Shown in pieces: positions 1-9,246 of a DNA stretch of 16,648 nucleotides. Position numbers and translations under genes: made by a program. The stretch comes from Chrysochromulina tobinii (taxonomy: Eukaryota; Haptophyta; Prymnesiales; Chrysochromulinaceae): assembly GCA_001275005.1 (NCBI GenBank), contig JWZX01000594.1, positions 1 through 16,648 on the forward strand, written 5' to 3'. Numbering within the stretch: position 1 is the first letter of the stretch; each line of letters opens with the position of its first letter. The notes under the pieces are model-generated. The model saw nothing but the letters and a program-made list of their open reading frames with translations. It was not told where the DNA came from and made no database searches.

Positions 1-1
1 C

Positions 2-3000
2 GGAGCGGCGGCCGCGGCTGCCCGCGCCGCCGCCGCCGCCGCCGCCGCCGAGAAGGCCGCACACGCCGCCGCCCTCGCGAACGTGCACCCCTCGTCGGCG
101 CTCACCGCCGGCGCCACTGCGCGCAGCCTGACGCCGAGCTCCGCTCTCGAGGAGGAGACTCGCAGCCTCGAATGCTCGTACCATGGACTGTTTGCCAACG
201 GCGTGTGCTACTGCATGGAGGGGTGGCGCGGCCCGGCGTGCCAGCTCAAGGCGTGCCCCAATGAGTGCCACGAGCGCGGCGCGTGCGTGGCGGGCCTGTG
301 CCGGTGCAACGCAGGCTTCGAGGGAGTCGACTGTGCGGTGGTGCAATGCCCAAACAAATGCTCGGGGCTCGGCCGCTGCTATGACGGCGTCTGCCTCTGC
401 GAGCCGGGCTACGGTGGCGACGACTGCTCGCATCGCCACTGCCCGTTTGACTGCTCGGGCCATGGTGCGTGCGCGCACGGCGTGTGCGTGTGCCACCCTG
501 GCTGGGGCGGCGTGGGCTGCTCACTCGCGCTCTGCCCGAACTCGTGCTCCGGCCGCGGTAGCTGCGTCGCGGGCGTGTGCAGCTGCGTGAGCGGCTTCGG
601 CGGTGTCGACTGCGCACTGCCCGCCGCGAGCGCCACGGCAGCCAACGGCACCTTGGTCGAGGACCCAGGGAAAGACACGTGCCCGGGTGGCTGCGGAGCG
701 CACGAGCAGCGGGGCGCGTGCATCGGCGGCCACTGCTACTGCGCATACGGCTGGACGGGGCTCGACTGCGCACATCGGCTGCACGAAGAGACGCCACCGC
801 CCGCGCGTCTCACGGTTCGGAAGCCACCGAGCCAGGAGCACACGAAGGGAGGCGGTGCGCGGCCTGCACACGTTGGGCCCGCGAGCTTCCTCGAGCTCGA
901 CGAGGTGTCGGAGCAGCACGTGCTCGCGCCGCGAGATCTGATGCTGCACGAGGTCACGGTGCACGAGGAGGGCGAGGAGCCGACAGAGGCGGGGTCAGGG
1001 GGCGCGGGCGCAACGGCGGCGTCGTGGGAGAGTGCTTCATCCTCGTCTCTCGAGCTCGCGAACCGTCGCCCCTTTTCAACCCCACTCATGGGCGTGTTCT
1101 TGGAGCTCGACGAGGTCGCTGCCTCAGCGGGCGCGCCAGTGCACCGCACGCCTCGTCCTGCGTGTCCCGGTGGATGCGGACTGCACGGCATATGCATCGC
1201 GTCCTCGTCGTCCTCTGCCGGTACGATGGTCAACCGACTGCTCGCACCATCCGCCACGTGTCGATGCTATCCCGGATGGGCGGGCGGGCGTTGTGAACAG
1301 CGCGTGGGCGAACCATTCGCGCTCTTCGGCGGTGCGAGCGAGGGCGCCGGCGCCTGCGGCGCGGGCGCGGGCGCGACCGGCGTGTGCAGTGGGCACGGTG
1401 AGTGCTTTGAGGGGGTGTGCTCGTGCGAGGATCTATGGGGAGGCATCGACTGCTCAGCACGCCTCTGCCCCTCAGGCTGCTCAGGCCACGGTTACTGCGT
1501 CGACGGCGAGTGCCGCTGTGACCTTGGCTGGGAGGGGACCGACTGCTCGGGTGAGCCGACCCCGTGCCCGTTTGACTGCTCGCGCCATGGGCGTTGTGAC
1601 GGGGCGCGCCGGCGGTGCACGTGCGACGAGGGCTGGGGAGGCGAGGCGTGCGACGAGGACCTGACTGCGGCTTGTCCTGGAACGCCGCCGTGCTCAGCGC
1701 GCGGGCTGTGCTATCGCGGCCGTTGCGCATGCGACGACAGCTGGCGCGGTGAGGCGTGCCACCTGCCCACGTGCCCCAACGGCTGTTCGGGCCATGGAGC
1801 ATGTACGCCCTCCGGCTGCGAGTGTTCCGAAGGATGGACGAGTGAAGACTGCTCCGTGCCAGCGTGTGCCGGCTGCCTGCACGGCGCGTGCCGCGGGGAG
1901 CAGTGCGTCTGCGAACCCGGCTGGGACGGCAGCCAGTGCGAGCGACGCGCGTGCGACCCGCTCTGCGTGAGCCCGCACGGCCGATGCGTCAACGGCACGT
2001 GTGTCTGCGCGCCGGGGTGGGAAGGATCCTACTGCGAGCGGCAGGTGTGCCTCAACGGCTGCTCAGCCCATGGGCAGTGCGTCGCGGGGCAGTGCAAGTG
2101 TGCCGCGGGCTGGGGCGGCGACGACTGCTCGATCGCCGACTGCGACGGCGGCAGGAAGTGTCACGGGCGCGGCGTGTGTCTCGGAGGCGTGTGCTCGTGT
2201 GCTGAGGGCTACGCGGGCGTCGAGTGCACGCTGCGGACCTGCCCGCGCGACTGCAGTGCCCACGGCACGTGCGACTCGGAGACGGGGCTGTGCAGCTGTG
2301 CGGTCGGGTGGGAGGGGGTCGACTGCGCGAAACGCTCGTGCGACGGCGGCTGCGGCACGCACGGCGTTTGCGTCGACGGTCTGTGTGCGTGTCGGCCCGG
2401 ATTCGTGGGTAAGCAGTGCGAGGCGCCCGCGTGCGCGCCGGGCGGCTGCTCAAGCCACGGCAAGTGCGTCGCGCACGCGTGCGAGTGCGCCGTCGGATGG
2501 AGAGGCATCGACTGTGCCATACCGATGGGCTGCCAATCGCATAACTGCCATGGGAATGGGCTGTGCACCAACGGCACGACATGCGTGTGCGCCCCGGGCT
2601 TTGCTCCGCCGACGTGCGAACACCCGGCCTGCCCGGCCGAATGCAGCGGCGCCGCCAACGGCGCGTGCGTGCTCGGTGTGTGCTTTTGTCGGCCGGGTCG
2701 CTTGGGTTATGACTGCTCACAGGAGGGCTGCCCGCACGACTGCAACGGCAACGGCGCGTGCCGCGACGGCGCGTGTGTGTGCTCAACGGGCTTCAGCGGC
2801 GTCGCGTGCGCCGAGGCGGATGCGACGACGCTGCTGCACCACCAGCGTCGCCACCACGCCGCCGTCGCTGCGGCCGCGTCGCCCGGCCTCGGCGCCGTCC
2901 TCGCATCCGCCGCCACCCGACCGCAGCCGGTTTCGCTGGTGGAGTCGGATCGTTTGGCGCGGCTCGCGGCGGCGCAGCACCCGCTCGTCGAAGCGCCGAC

Positions 3001-3271
3001 GGCGGCCGCCGCCGCCGCGCGCGACCCGATGGTGAACCTGCGCCAGGGCGCGAGTCCGCAGCCGGTGCCGCGTCGCTACCTGCCCGTACCGTCAGGCTCG
3101 AACGACGCAGCTGCACTGCACGACGCGGCGCGCACGCTCGCGGTGCGCTGTGCGACGCGCTGCGCCGCCGGGTGCGCGCACGCCTCGTGCCCGCAGGGAG
3201 GCTCGCGCACCGCATGCCACTCGAGCTGCGTTCTCGAGTGCGTCCCCGAGTGCCTTGAGACAGAGAAGTGA
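2..3271 (+). CDS. Multi-EGF-repeat (tenascin/Notch-like) secreted or surface protein, 5' partial
   Basis: The frame is open to the left edge; the first possible start inside it is only a GTG (position 83), so the true start and any signal peptide lie upstream. The visible part begins with an Ala-rich stretch and then carries about 22 EGF-like modules of the tenascin pattern (C-x3-C-x2-HG-x-C-x2-G-x-C-x-C-x2-GW-x-G-x2-C). Six lie at 173-769 and about sixteen at 1163-2809, separated by a Cys-free linker rich in Glu, Ser and Ala. After the repeats come an Ala/His-rich stretch and a C-terminal cluster of eight Cys (3149-3253). The reading ends in TGA at 3269-3271. No membrane segment is visible, so the product is probably extracellular, with adhesion or matrix function as the family inference. 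No intron is needed over 3.2 kb. Several modules are shortened or altered. No orthologue is recognised beyond the repeat family. Confidence 0.9.
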   Translation, partial: GAAAAAARAAAAAAAAEKAAHAAALANVHPSSALTAGATARSLTPSSALEEETRSLECSYHGLFANGVCYCMEGWRGPACQLKACPNECHERGACVAGLCRCNAGFEGVDCAVVQCPNKCSGLGRCYDGVCLCEPGYGGDDCSHRHCPFDCSGHGACAHGVCVCHPGWGGVGCSLALCPNSCSGRGSCVAGVCSCVSGFGGVDCALPAASATAANGTLVEDPGKDTCPGGCGAHEQRGACIGGHCYCAYGWTGLDCAHRLHEETPPPARLTVRKPPSQEHTKGGGARPAHVGPASFLELDEVSEQHVLAPRDLMLHEVTVHEEGEEPTEAGSGGAGATAASWESASSSSLELANRRPFSTPLMGVFLELDEVAASAGAPVHRTPRPACPGGCGLHGICIASSSSSAGTMVNRLLAPSATCRCYPGWAGGRCEQRVGEPFALFGGASEGAGACGAGAGATGVCSGHGECFEGVCSCEDLWGGIDCSARLCPSGCSGHGYCVDGECRCDLGWEGTDCSGEPTPCPFDCSRHGRCDGARRRCTCDEGWGGEACDEDLTAACPGTPPCSARGLCYRGRCACDDSWRGEACHLPTCPNGCSGHGACTPSGCECSEGWTSEDCSVPACAGCLHGACRGEQCVCEPGWDGSQCERRACDPLCVSPHGRCVNGTCVCAPGWEGSYCERQVCLNGCSAHGQCVAGQCKCAAGWGGDDCSIADCDGGRKCHGRGVCLGGVCSCAEGYAGVECTLRTCPRDCSAHGTCDSETGLCSCAVGWEGVDCAKRSCDGGCGTHGVCVDGLCACRPGFVGKQCEAPACAPGGCSSHGKCVAHACECAVGWRGIDCAIPMGCQSHNCHGNGLCTNGTTCVCAPGFAPPTCEHPACPAECSGAANGACVLGVCFCRPGRLGYDCSQEGCPHDCNGNGACRDGACVCSTGFSGVACAEADATTLLHHQRRHHAAVAAAASPGLGAVLASAATRPQPVSLVESDRLARLAAAQHPLVEAPTAAAAAARDPMVNLRQGASPQPVPRRYLPVPSGSNDAAALHDAARTLAVRCATRCAAGCAHASCPQGGSRTACHSSCVLECVPECLETEK
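26..49 (+). repeat. (GCC)8 trinucleotide repeat coding poly-Ala
   Basis: Eight perfect GCC units lie in frame with the EGF-repeat gene and encode eight Ala codons. They sit inside a longer Ala-rich stretch that spans the left edge. A tract like this is prone to length change. Confidence 0.85.
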
Positions 3272-3494
3272 GAAAAACATGGCAGCGTGTCACGCCCTCG
3301 ATAGGCGTCGTTTTGGTGCGAGGCGTCTTTTGTCAATCTCGGCGAGGAGAGTTGCGGAAATTCCTCGCGGAAGGCGGAACTTGCTTGAACTCGCGACGCC
3401 GATCTGCCTTCTCCCTTAAGCCGCTCGGCAACGTCGGCGCATCTCCAGCTAACGGAGGTCGTCGCCAGGGCACAGAGCCTGTGTACAGGAAGAC
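3272..3494 (+). other. Intergenic gap between EGF-repeat gene and hydrophobic ORF
   Basis: This spacer holds the 3' flank of the EGF-repeat gene and the upstream region of the next ORF. No convincing coding sequence, hairpin or TATA-like element was seen. Base composition is more even than in the flanking coding DNA. Confidence 0.5.
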
Positions 3495-4289
3495 ATGCAC
3501 ATCGGCACGCCATTCACGTCCAATGGCTATACTTCGACACCCAAGACACCGGACCGGCGTACATACACGCCGCCAGTGATGATCCCTAACGCACTCGCTG
3601 CATGCGTGGCTGGAACCGGTGCTGTGTGCACAGTGGGAGCCACTGCAGTGGGTGCACCTTTCAAGGTAGCGCTGGCCTCTTACATGACCGCCTCGGTGGC
3701 CAGCTACTGCTTGAGGCGCGGCATTTTGCATCGATGGCCAAATGGCAAGCCACTGGGCGCCGCAGAGGTGCTCCGTCGACACATTCAATACGAAGACGAA
3801 TGGCACATGCCCAACAAACCGGTGCTGCAGGGTCGGCTTTGGCACTTGGCGCACGTCTCAGCGTGGATCTTATTTTTTCAACCCTTTTACCCGATTCTTG
3901 AGATGGCCTTATATCCGTGGGATCTTGCGGCCTTTTGGTTCTATTACCCGTCTGCGCGCGGCGCAGGTTTGGTCATCGATAGCCGCGAGCTGCGGCGTCG
4001 CGGTAAGCGCGGATCTCGCGCTCAGGTTTTCCGTCTGGACTGGCATCGCTTCGAGCTCAATGTTGGCAAAGCGTACCCGCCACCCAACACGGGGCGCCAC
4101 CCGCCGAGCATCCTCTGCAATTTGCCGCACGTAGATTTGCCGCAGCGCAGCGTACGTCACTGGCCGTGGAGGCAGCACACGGGCCGTCTCATGCGGCTGC
4201 TACCGCAGCCTTGCACTCCTGCTCCGAGTGCCAGCACAACAAACCAAGGGACTGGGAGAGAGGCGGCTGGGGTTGCGGCTCTCCAGTGA
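3495..4289 (+). CDS. Hypothetical hydrophobic (probable membrane) protein
   Basis: The ORF starts at ATG 3495 and predicts 264 residues. I do not recognise the family. Residues 1-28 are Thr/Pro-rich and polar. Residues 31-75 are Ala/Val/Gly-rich and hydrophobic and could form one or two membrane segments; residues 115-152 are rich in Trp, Phe, Tyr and Pro and could form another. From about residue 165 the sequence becomes basic and Pro-rich and looks less like coding DNA. Codon use is less G/C-biased at third positions than in the neighbours. A good donor-like site (G|GTAAGC, GT at 4003) lies just where the character changes, so the real gene may be spliced there and the C-terminal part shown here may be intron. 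The N-terminal 165 residues are the part I would trust most. Confidence 0.45.
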   Translation: MHIGTPFTSNGYTSTPKTPDRRTYTPPVMIPNALAACVAGTGAVCTVGATAVGAPFKVALASYMTASVASYCLRRGILHRWPNGKPLGAAEVLRRHIQYEDEWHMPNKPVLQGRLWHLAHVSAWILFFQPFYPILEMALYPWDLAAFWFYYPSARGAGLVIDSRELRRRGKRGSRAQVFRLDWHRFELNVGKAYPPPNTGRHPPSILCNLPHVDLPQRSVRHWPWRQHTGRLMRLLPQPCTPAPSASTTNQGTGREAAGVAALQ

Positions 4290-5050
4290 GTGTACGTACA
4301 ACACGACAGTAGTGGTCTAGGCTCTATTCTAGTGAAGAGCTTTCAGATTCGGCGGTGTGTACGGTTCGCATGTTCCTGTGTCGACTCAAGTGCCGACTCG
4401 CGTACGTCCGCACCGCACGCGCACCACGTGGTTGGATCGGTGTGGACGGTCGGGTGCGGCGGGGTGGCTTTCGCGGCCCACGTTACGGTTGCTGGGTACG
4501 TTTTCGAATCCGAGACCCAGAGGCAGAGCGGACTGAGCGGAGGACTGTGCGCGACCACCGCACTTTCCGACGACCTCTAACCGCGCGCACCGCACTCTGA
4601 GCCACAGACGCCAGAGATCTCTGCACTCTGGGCTGGTCTCGTGCCCCTCCACGGTCCACGCTCGGCTAGGGGCTAGGGCGCAACTCTTCCCCCACCCCAA
4701 ACGCCCCAGCCCCACCCCACCCGCCCGCCACCGGATGTTGTACGGGCCTCGTGCCCACAAAAGCTTTGTGCTCCACCCTCCGCCACACGCAATCACGTGC
4801 GAGGATCCGCATCGAATGCCTTTGTGCATCAGCAACATGGCACATCTGCCCCGCCGACAGCGCCATGCGTATCCACGCTCACGCCATGGCCTCGTCCAAG
4901 TTCCCGGTTCCTCGCTCCCACGACCCGCCGAGTGCCTTCCCCTGCCGCTTTCGGCTCGCCTCTCGACGCCTCGCGCGAAGAATGCCATGGCCGCCGGCGG
5001 CAGAGGCGCCTCGAGAGCGCTGCCTTCGAGAGCGTTGCCGTGGGCGCCGT
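4290..5050. other. Gene-free stretch between convergent genes
   Basis: This 761-bp stretch lies 3' of the hydrophobic ORF and 3' of CAND1. Open frames occur on both strands (for example 4386-4988 minus) but show low-complexity Arg/Gly/Trp-rich products with no domain. The one structured element is a C-rich tract at about 4688-4732 on the plus strand, with seven or more short C-runs, giving the minus strand G-quadruplex potential in the likely CAND1 3' flank. Confidence 0.55.
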
Positions 5051-8000
5051 TCAGGGCACGGCACCGGCCGCGCCGCCCTCCTCGGGCGCCTGTTCCTCAG
5101 CGATGACTGCCGCGTACCGCTCGGCGAGCTTACCCGTCTTGAGGTTTGTGCGCACCATCTCGCCAAACTTGGCGACCGTCTCGGCGTCGGGCAGCTTCTC
5201 GAGAGCACGCACGGCGCGCATGGCCGAGCGCACGAGCTCATTGTGACGCTCGATCTGCTGCTTGACAGCGTTCTCCTTGAGCGTCGCCGTGAGCGTCTTC
5301 AGCAACGGATCGACCATCGCCTCGAGCGTGGAGATGACCACCGGAGCTGCGGGAGCGAGCAGCGTGAGGTCAATGAGCATGCGGTGGCACAGGAGCTTGA
5401 TGTCACCGTCGTCCTTGAGCCCAGTGACCAGGTGGGTGAGGAAGGCGGAGAACTCGAGACGATCGGCGCACTTGGCGAGCAGCGTCTCCATCGTCTCAAA
5501 GGCAGCCTTGCGGATCTCGAGGCCGTCGTCCACCGTGTGCTTGAACGGCCCCAGGTCGACCTGGTGCACGAGCTCGGGCCTCATCACCGTTTCGATATAG
5601 AGCAACGGCAGCAGCTGCGGCAGCAGCTCCTTGATAGCGAGCGGCTTGTTGTGCGCGAGGCAGTTGAGTGTCAGCACGGCGCCGCGGCGCACACGCAGGT
5701 CCGTGTCCTTGAGGGTGAGCAGGAAGCCGAGCAGAGATGCCGGCAGCGGCGGTGGCAGCGAGCCCGTGCCCAGCTCGGTCACGGCGCACCGGATGCACCC
5801 AATCACTGTCGAGCGCGTGGCTGCCGAGGGCGAGGGCAGCAGCGCCTCGAGCTGTGGCACGACCACCGCCGGCGCCACCGCGCACAGACGTCCGAGGCAC
5901 TCTGCCACGACGTTGCGAACGCCCTCCTCGTCGCGCTCGGCAAATGCGAGCAGCTTGGGAAGCAGCTGCGCCGCGAAGCCGGCAAGCGCGCCGCCGCCCG
6001 CGCCGAGCATCTCCTTGAAGGCGTGTAGCATGAGATAGTCGTGCTCGGACGCGTCCACTTGCGCGAGCAAGTGCGGCACGTACGCGCCCAGGTTGCCCGC
6101 GGCGATCGATCCGAGGGCGAACGAGGCGGCCGAGCGCGTGTCCTCGTCCTCGCTGGTGAAGGCATTGGTCACGGTCGCGAGCAGCGACGAGTGCGACGAG
6201 AGGTCGGTGCGCTTGCCAATCTCGCCCAGGCAAAACAGAGCGAACGCAGCGTTGGGCGCGCTGCCGCTGCTCAGTTGCCCGACGAAGCGGTCCACCATCG
6301 CGACCGACTTGGCGGGAGCGCCCTCGCAGCAGGCGGCGATGGCTTGCGAGACAGCCGCGAGCGAATGGCGCGGCACGTCCGAGGCCTTAGCCTTGGCGGG
6401 AAGCGCGAGCAGCTCAGCCGTGATCGTCTCTAGCGTGAGGCCCGACAGGTCATGCGCCACGAGCTCAGCGAAGAAGGCAAGGAGCGAGCGCAGCGCGACG
6501 CCCTGCAGCAAGGACGACTGGAGCAACAGCAGCACCTTGGGCAGCAGCACCTCCCTGAGGGGGCCCGCCATCTGCTTGGATCGCTGGGCCACGACCGTCC
6601 TGCCCAGGACGAGCGCTAAGTGCGCCACGTGCAGGTCTGCGTCCGTCACAAGCGCGGCGAGCTCCGACACGACTGCGGCCACGTCATCGTCCGTGAGGGT
6701 CTTCGCGTGGTGAAGCAGGAGCACGTTGAGCGTCGAGAGCGAGGCCTGCCGGAGCGGCCGGTTGGACTTGCGTAGGAAGGTACACAGCTCGGCGACGGTG
6801 GACTGCAGCAGCGTCTGGCCAGAGTGAAGCGCCGTGGTGAGCTTCACATCGAGCTTGGCGACGGCAATGGCGGCGAAGGTCTTGACGGCGGTGATACGCG
6901 TGATCTCGTTGTGCATGCGCTCGAGCAAGATGGGCAGGATCGTAGGCAGCTGCACCGCCGGGTGGTCGGCCAGCCGCGTGACAATCGCGCCCATGCACAC
7001 GATCGCACACTCCTTCACCTCCTGGTCCTGGTCCTGCGCTTGCAAGCGCTTCTCGACGACAGCGTACAGCTTGTTCACGTGCGCGTCGTACGCGAACGAC
7101 TTGTCGGGCGGGTTCGGGCGCAGGATGCAAACGAGCTCCGTACACACGCGCAGCGCCTCGGCCACCGTCTTGTAGTAGCGGTCGTCGGCGAGCGCGAGCA
7201 CCGAAGGGAGGACGGTGGCCACGTGAGGCTGGAACGTAGACGGCTTGTGCGTGGCGAGGCACAGGCGCAGGAAGGTGAGAGCCTCGATGCGCAGCGTGTT
7301 CGATGAGACGTCGGCGAGCGCCTTCGCAATGCCCGGCACGACACTCGCCGCGTGCGCCTCGAGGCAGCCGGGCAGCGTCGACGCGAGCTGGCGCACGCAA
7401 TGGAATGCCGCGACGCGCGTCTTCTGCGACTTCTCCTTGAGCTGGCGCACAGCAGCCTTGACGACGCGGGGCACCTCCGCGAGCAGCAGCGCCGCCGCCG
7501 TCGCGCCCGCGTCATCCACCGCCATCGCGTCCACCCCCATCTCGCCCTCGGGCGAGCGCGTCACGGCCACCTGCATCATCAGATCGTTGAACGTAGCGAA
7601 CACATCCATCTTGACATTCTCCTCGCGCTCGGCGAAGCGTCCAATGAGCGCGGGCGCGTACTTGGGAAGCAGCTCCTCGAGCCGGTCGGGGCGCGAGAGG
7701 ACGAGCGACGAGAGCAGCTTGGCCGCCGCGCGCCGCACTGGGGGGGGGGGCGGGCGAGGGGGGAGGGGGGATGGACAGTCGGGAGGATAGCCGAGGATAG
7801 CCGAGGAATGGCGAGGAATGGCGAGGGCGGGCGATCCCAGCTTAGGTTGAGGGGGTAGCTAGCTACCCCCTTTTCCATAGGGGCGGATGCGCACCCTTCC
7901 ACGAGACATCATCATCGTCCGAGTAGTTCCCGGCGTCCTCGTCCTCCTCATCCTCCATGTCGTCGGCCTCCTCCATCTCCTCGTCGCCGTCGGCCGCATA

Positions 8001-9084
8001 GTTGGGGTCGTACGACAGGTAGGCAAGCGCCGCCTCGCCCACCCTGTCGTGAAAGGCGCCCACCTCCTTGGGGCAGCGCGCCACGAAAGCCTGGCACGCG
8101 ACGAGGCACAGGACGGGAATGAGCGCATGGGGCACGGGGGCACCGAACCGGAGCTCGCCACTAGGTGATGGCGCAGCGGGTGGGTCTGTCGAGCAGGCCA
8201 GTGGGCTGCTACGCTCGCTCGCACGCTTGCGCCGGAGGACGCACCTCGAGCGCCTGGAGACATGACTCGATCATCTCGGCGTCGTCGGTCGAGTAAGCGG
8301 GCATGCACTGGTCCAGCACCAGAGGCACGACCTTGCCGAGCTGCTTGCCCAGCCGGTAGCCACCCGACCGCGAGATGGCCGCCAGTGTCGAGATGTACGT
8401 GCGACGCAGCTCAGGCTTCAGACCGACGGTGCCCACCTGCGTGAAGATGTTGCCAACGAGCTGCCCCTCGAGCATGCGGTCGGGCAGCGAGGCTGAGAGC
8501 GATGCGATGCACGAGATCGCCCGCTTGCGCGCCGCCGCGCGCGTCGAAGTGAGCTCGCCGAAGAGCGCGGCGAGGCACTCCTTCGACTCAGCCTCGGCCA
8601 GGCACGAAGCGAAGCGGCGGAGCAGGTCGCTGAGCACCTCGAGGCACTCGAGTTTTACCTCGAGCTTGTCGCTCTGCACGCCCTCGAGCAGCCCGGGTGT
8701 GACTCGACGGATGGCCGTGCCCGCCATCGACGAGGGCATCTCGACCACCATCGTCTTGAGGCCGATGGCACAGATGTCGCGTTGCTCCTCCGAGCCGGTG
8801 AGCACGCTCTTGCACAAGCTCATCATCATCTCATCGACGTATTCCTCGTGCACCTTACGCACGAGCGGCGTGAGGCACTTGACGGCGAGCGACTGCACAT
8901 CGGAGGACTGGTCGTTGATCAGGGCAAGCAGGCTCTTGCACATGCGGCGCTCACCGTCCGAGTCGGGCTTGAACGAGTCCTTGGAGAGCTCTGCGAACAG
9001 GTCGGAGGTGGCCATGTACCGGAAGTCCTTGTCGCGATTCTCCGTCTTCTCCAGGAGCGAGCTGAGCGCGAAGGAAGACGACAT
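5051..9084 (-). CDS. CAND1: CAND1 (cullin-associated NEDD8-dissociated protein 1), three exons
   Basis: Exons read on the minus strand are 9084-8245, 8090-7895 and 7737-5051; joined they give 1240 residues against about 1230 for human CAND1. The start ATG at 9084 was chosen because the protein then begins MSSSFALSSLLEK, matching the family start. The HEAT-repeat solenoid is recognisable throughout: DKDFRYMATSDL and NLAVKCL-like motifs near the N-terminus, RCPKEV and YDPNY in exon 2, an acidic stretch at residues 314-341 followed by VSWK-VRRAAAK across the second splice, and GPFKHTVDDGLEIRKAAFE at about 1070-1090 in the TIP120 region. In other eukaryotes CAND1 binds un-neddylated cullin-RBX1 and exchanges substrate receptors of SCF-type ligases, in cytosol and nucleus. 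The gene is complete with no frameshift. The first intron is phase 0 and the second phase 1. It is divergent from the secreted-protein gene at 9247. Confidence 0.96.
7783..7832. repeat. Period-10 minisatellite in CAND1 intron 2
   Basis: Five tandem decamers on the plus strand: GAGGATAGCC twice, GAGGAATGGC twice, then the diverged GAGGGCGGGC. The paired identical units suggest stepwise duplication. Confidence 0.85.
7850..7871. repeat. 22-bp perfect palindrome in CAND1 intron 2
   Basis: The centre is GGTAGCTAGCTACC and the arms extend through five G's to an A on the left and five C's to a T on the right, with no mismatch and no loop. It lies about 23 nt inside the intron from the donor and could form a cruciform or a strong RNA hairpin beside the splice site. 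Confidence 0.9.
8091..8244 (-). other. CAND1 intron 1 (154 nt, GT-AG)
   Basis: On the minus strand the donor reads GAG|GTGCGT at 8244 and the acceptor GTGCCAG ends at 8091. Removal joins the conserved SCLQALE to AFVARCPKEV in frame, matching the family sequence around the human RRCPKEV motif. Reading through would insert a Pro/Ala-rich stretch and a stop. Confidence 0.94.
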
Positions 9085-9246
9085 CGTGTTCTGTCGCCGA
9101 TGCCGCCGCTGAATATGTTTGCGTTTGCGAGCGAGCACGCAAACGCGAGACACGCTGGCAAGGCGTACAGGCTAGAAAGTAGGGGGTGTGTCTGTGGTGT
9201 CTATGTGTTTTCACACCTGACGAAATTCCGAACTTTTCCGCCGGAA
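9085..9246. promoter_or_regulatory. Divergent promoter region, CAND1 / secreted protein
   Basis: Only 162 bp separate the two opposed start codons, so both promoters and both 5' UTRs must lie here or overlap the genes. No TATA box is evident. A short stretch near 9219-9246 repeats the TTCCG/CCGGAA motif in both orientations, which could be a binding site. The regulatory role is inferred from position. Confidence 0.5.

Larger units (their letters stand above)
7738..7894 (-). other. CAND1 intron 2 (157 nt, GT-AG)
   Basis: On the minus strand the donor reads G|GTGCGC at 7894 and the acceptor CAG at 7740-7738, preceded by a long C-rich pyrimidine tract (complement of 7741-7770). Removing it joins AAG G to TG CGG, restoring the conserved WK-V-RR sequence. 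The intron holds a 22-bp perfect palindrome and a period-10 repeat, listed separately. Confidence 0.93.

Noticed and set aside
2001-3035. 344-codon frame and similar frames inside the EGF-repeat gene
   Set aside because: They are off-frame shadows of repeated GC-rich codons; the products are Arg/Ala-rich without structure.
4386-4988. 200-codon minus-strand frame downstream of CAND1
   Set aside because: Product is Arg/Gly/Trp-rich with no domain, runs through the C-rich tract, and lies in the likely 3' flank.
4751-6028. 425-codon plus-strand open frame antisense to CAND1
   Set aside because: It is a mirror of the conserved CAND1 coding strand in GC-rich DNA, with Arg/Glu/His-rich low-complexity product and no domain.
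8782-9246. N-terminal extension of the secreted protein upstream of 9247
   Set aside because: It lies antisense to CAND1 exon 1 and its 5' UTR and would remove the signal-like start. The ATG at 9247 fits better.
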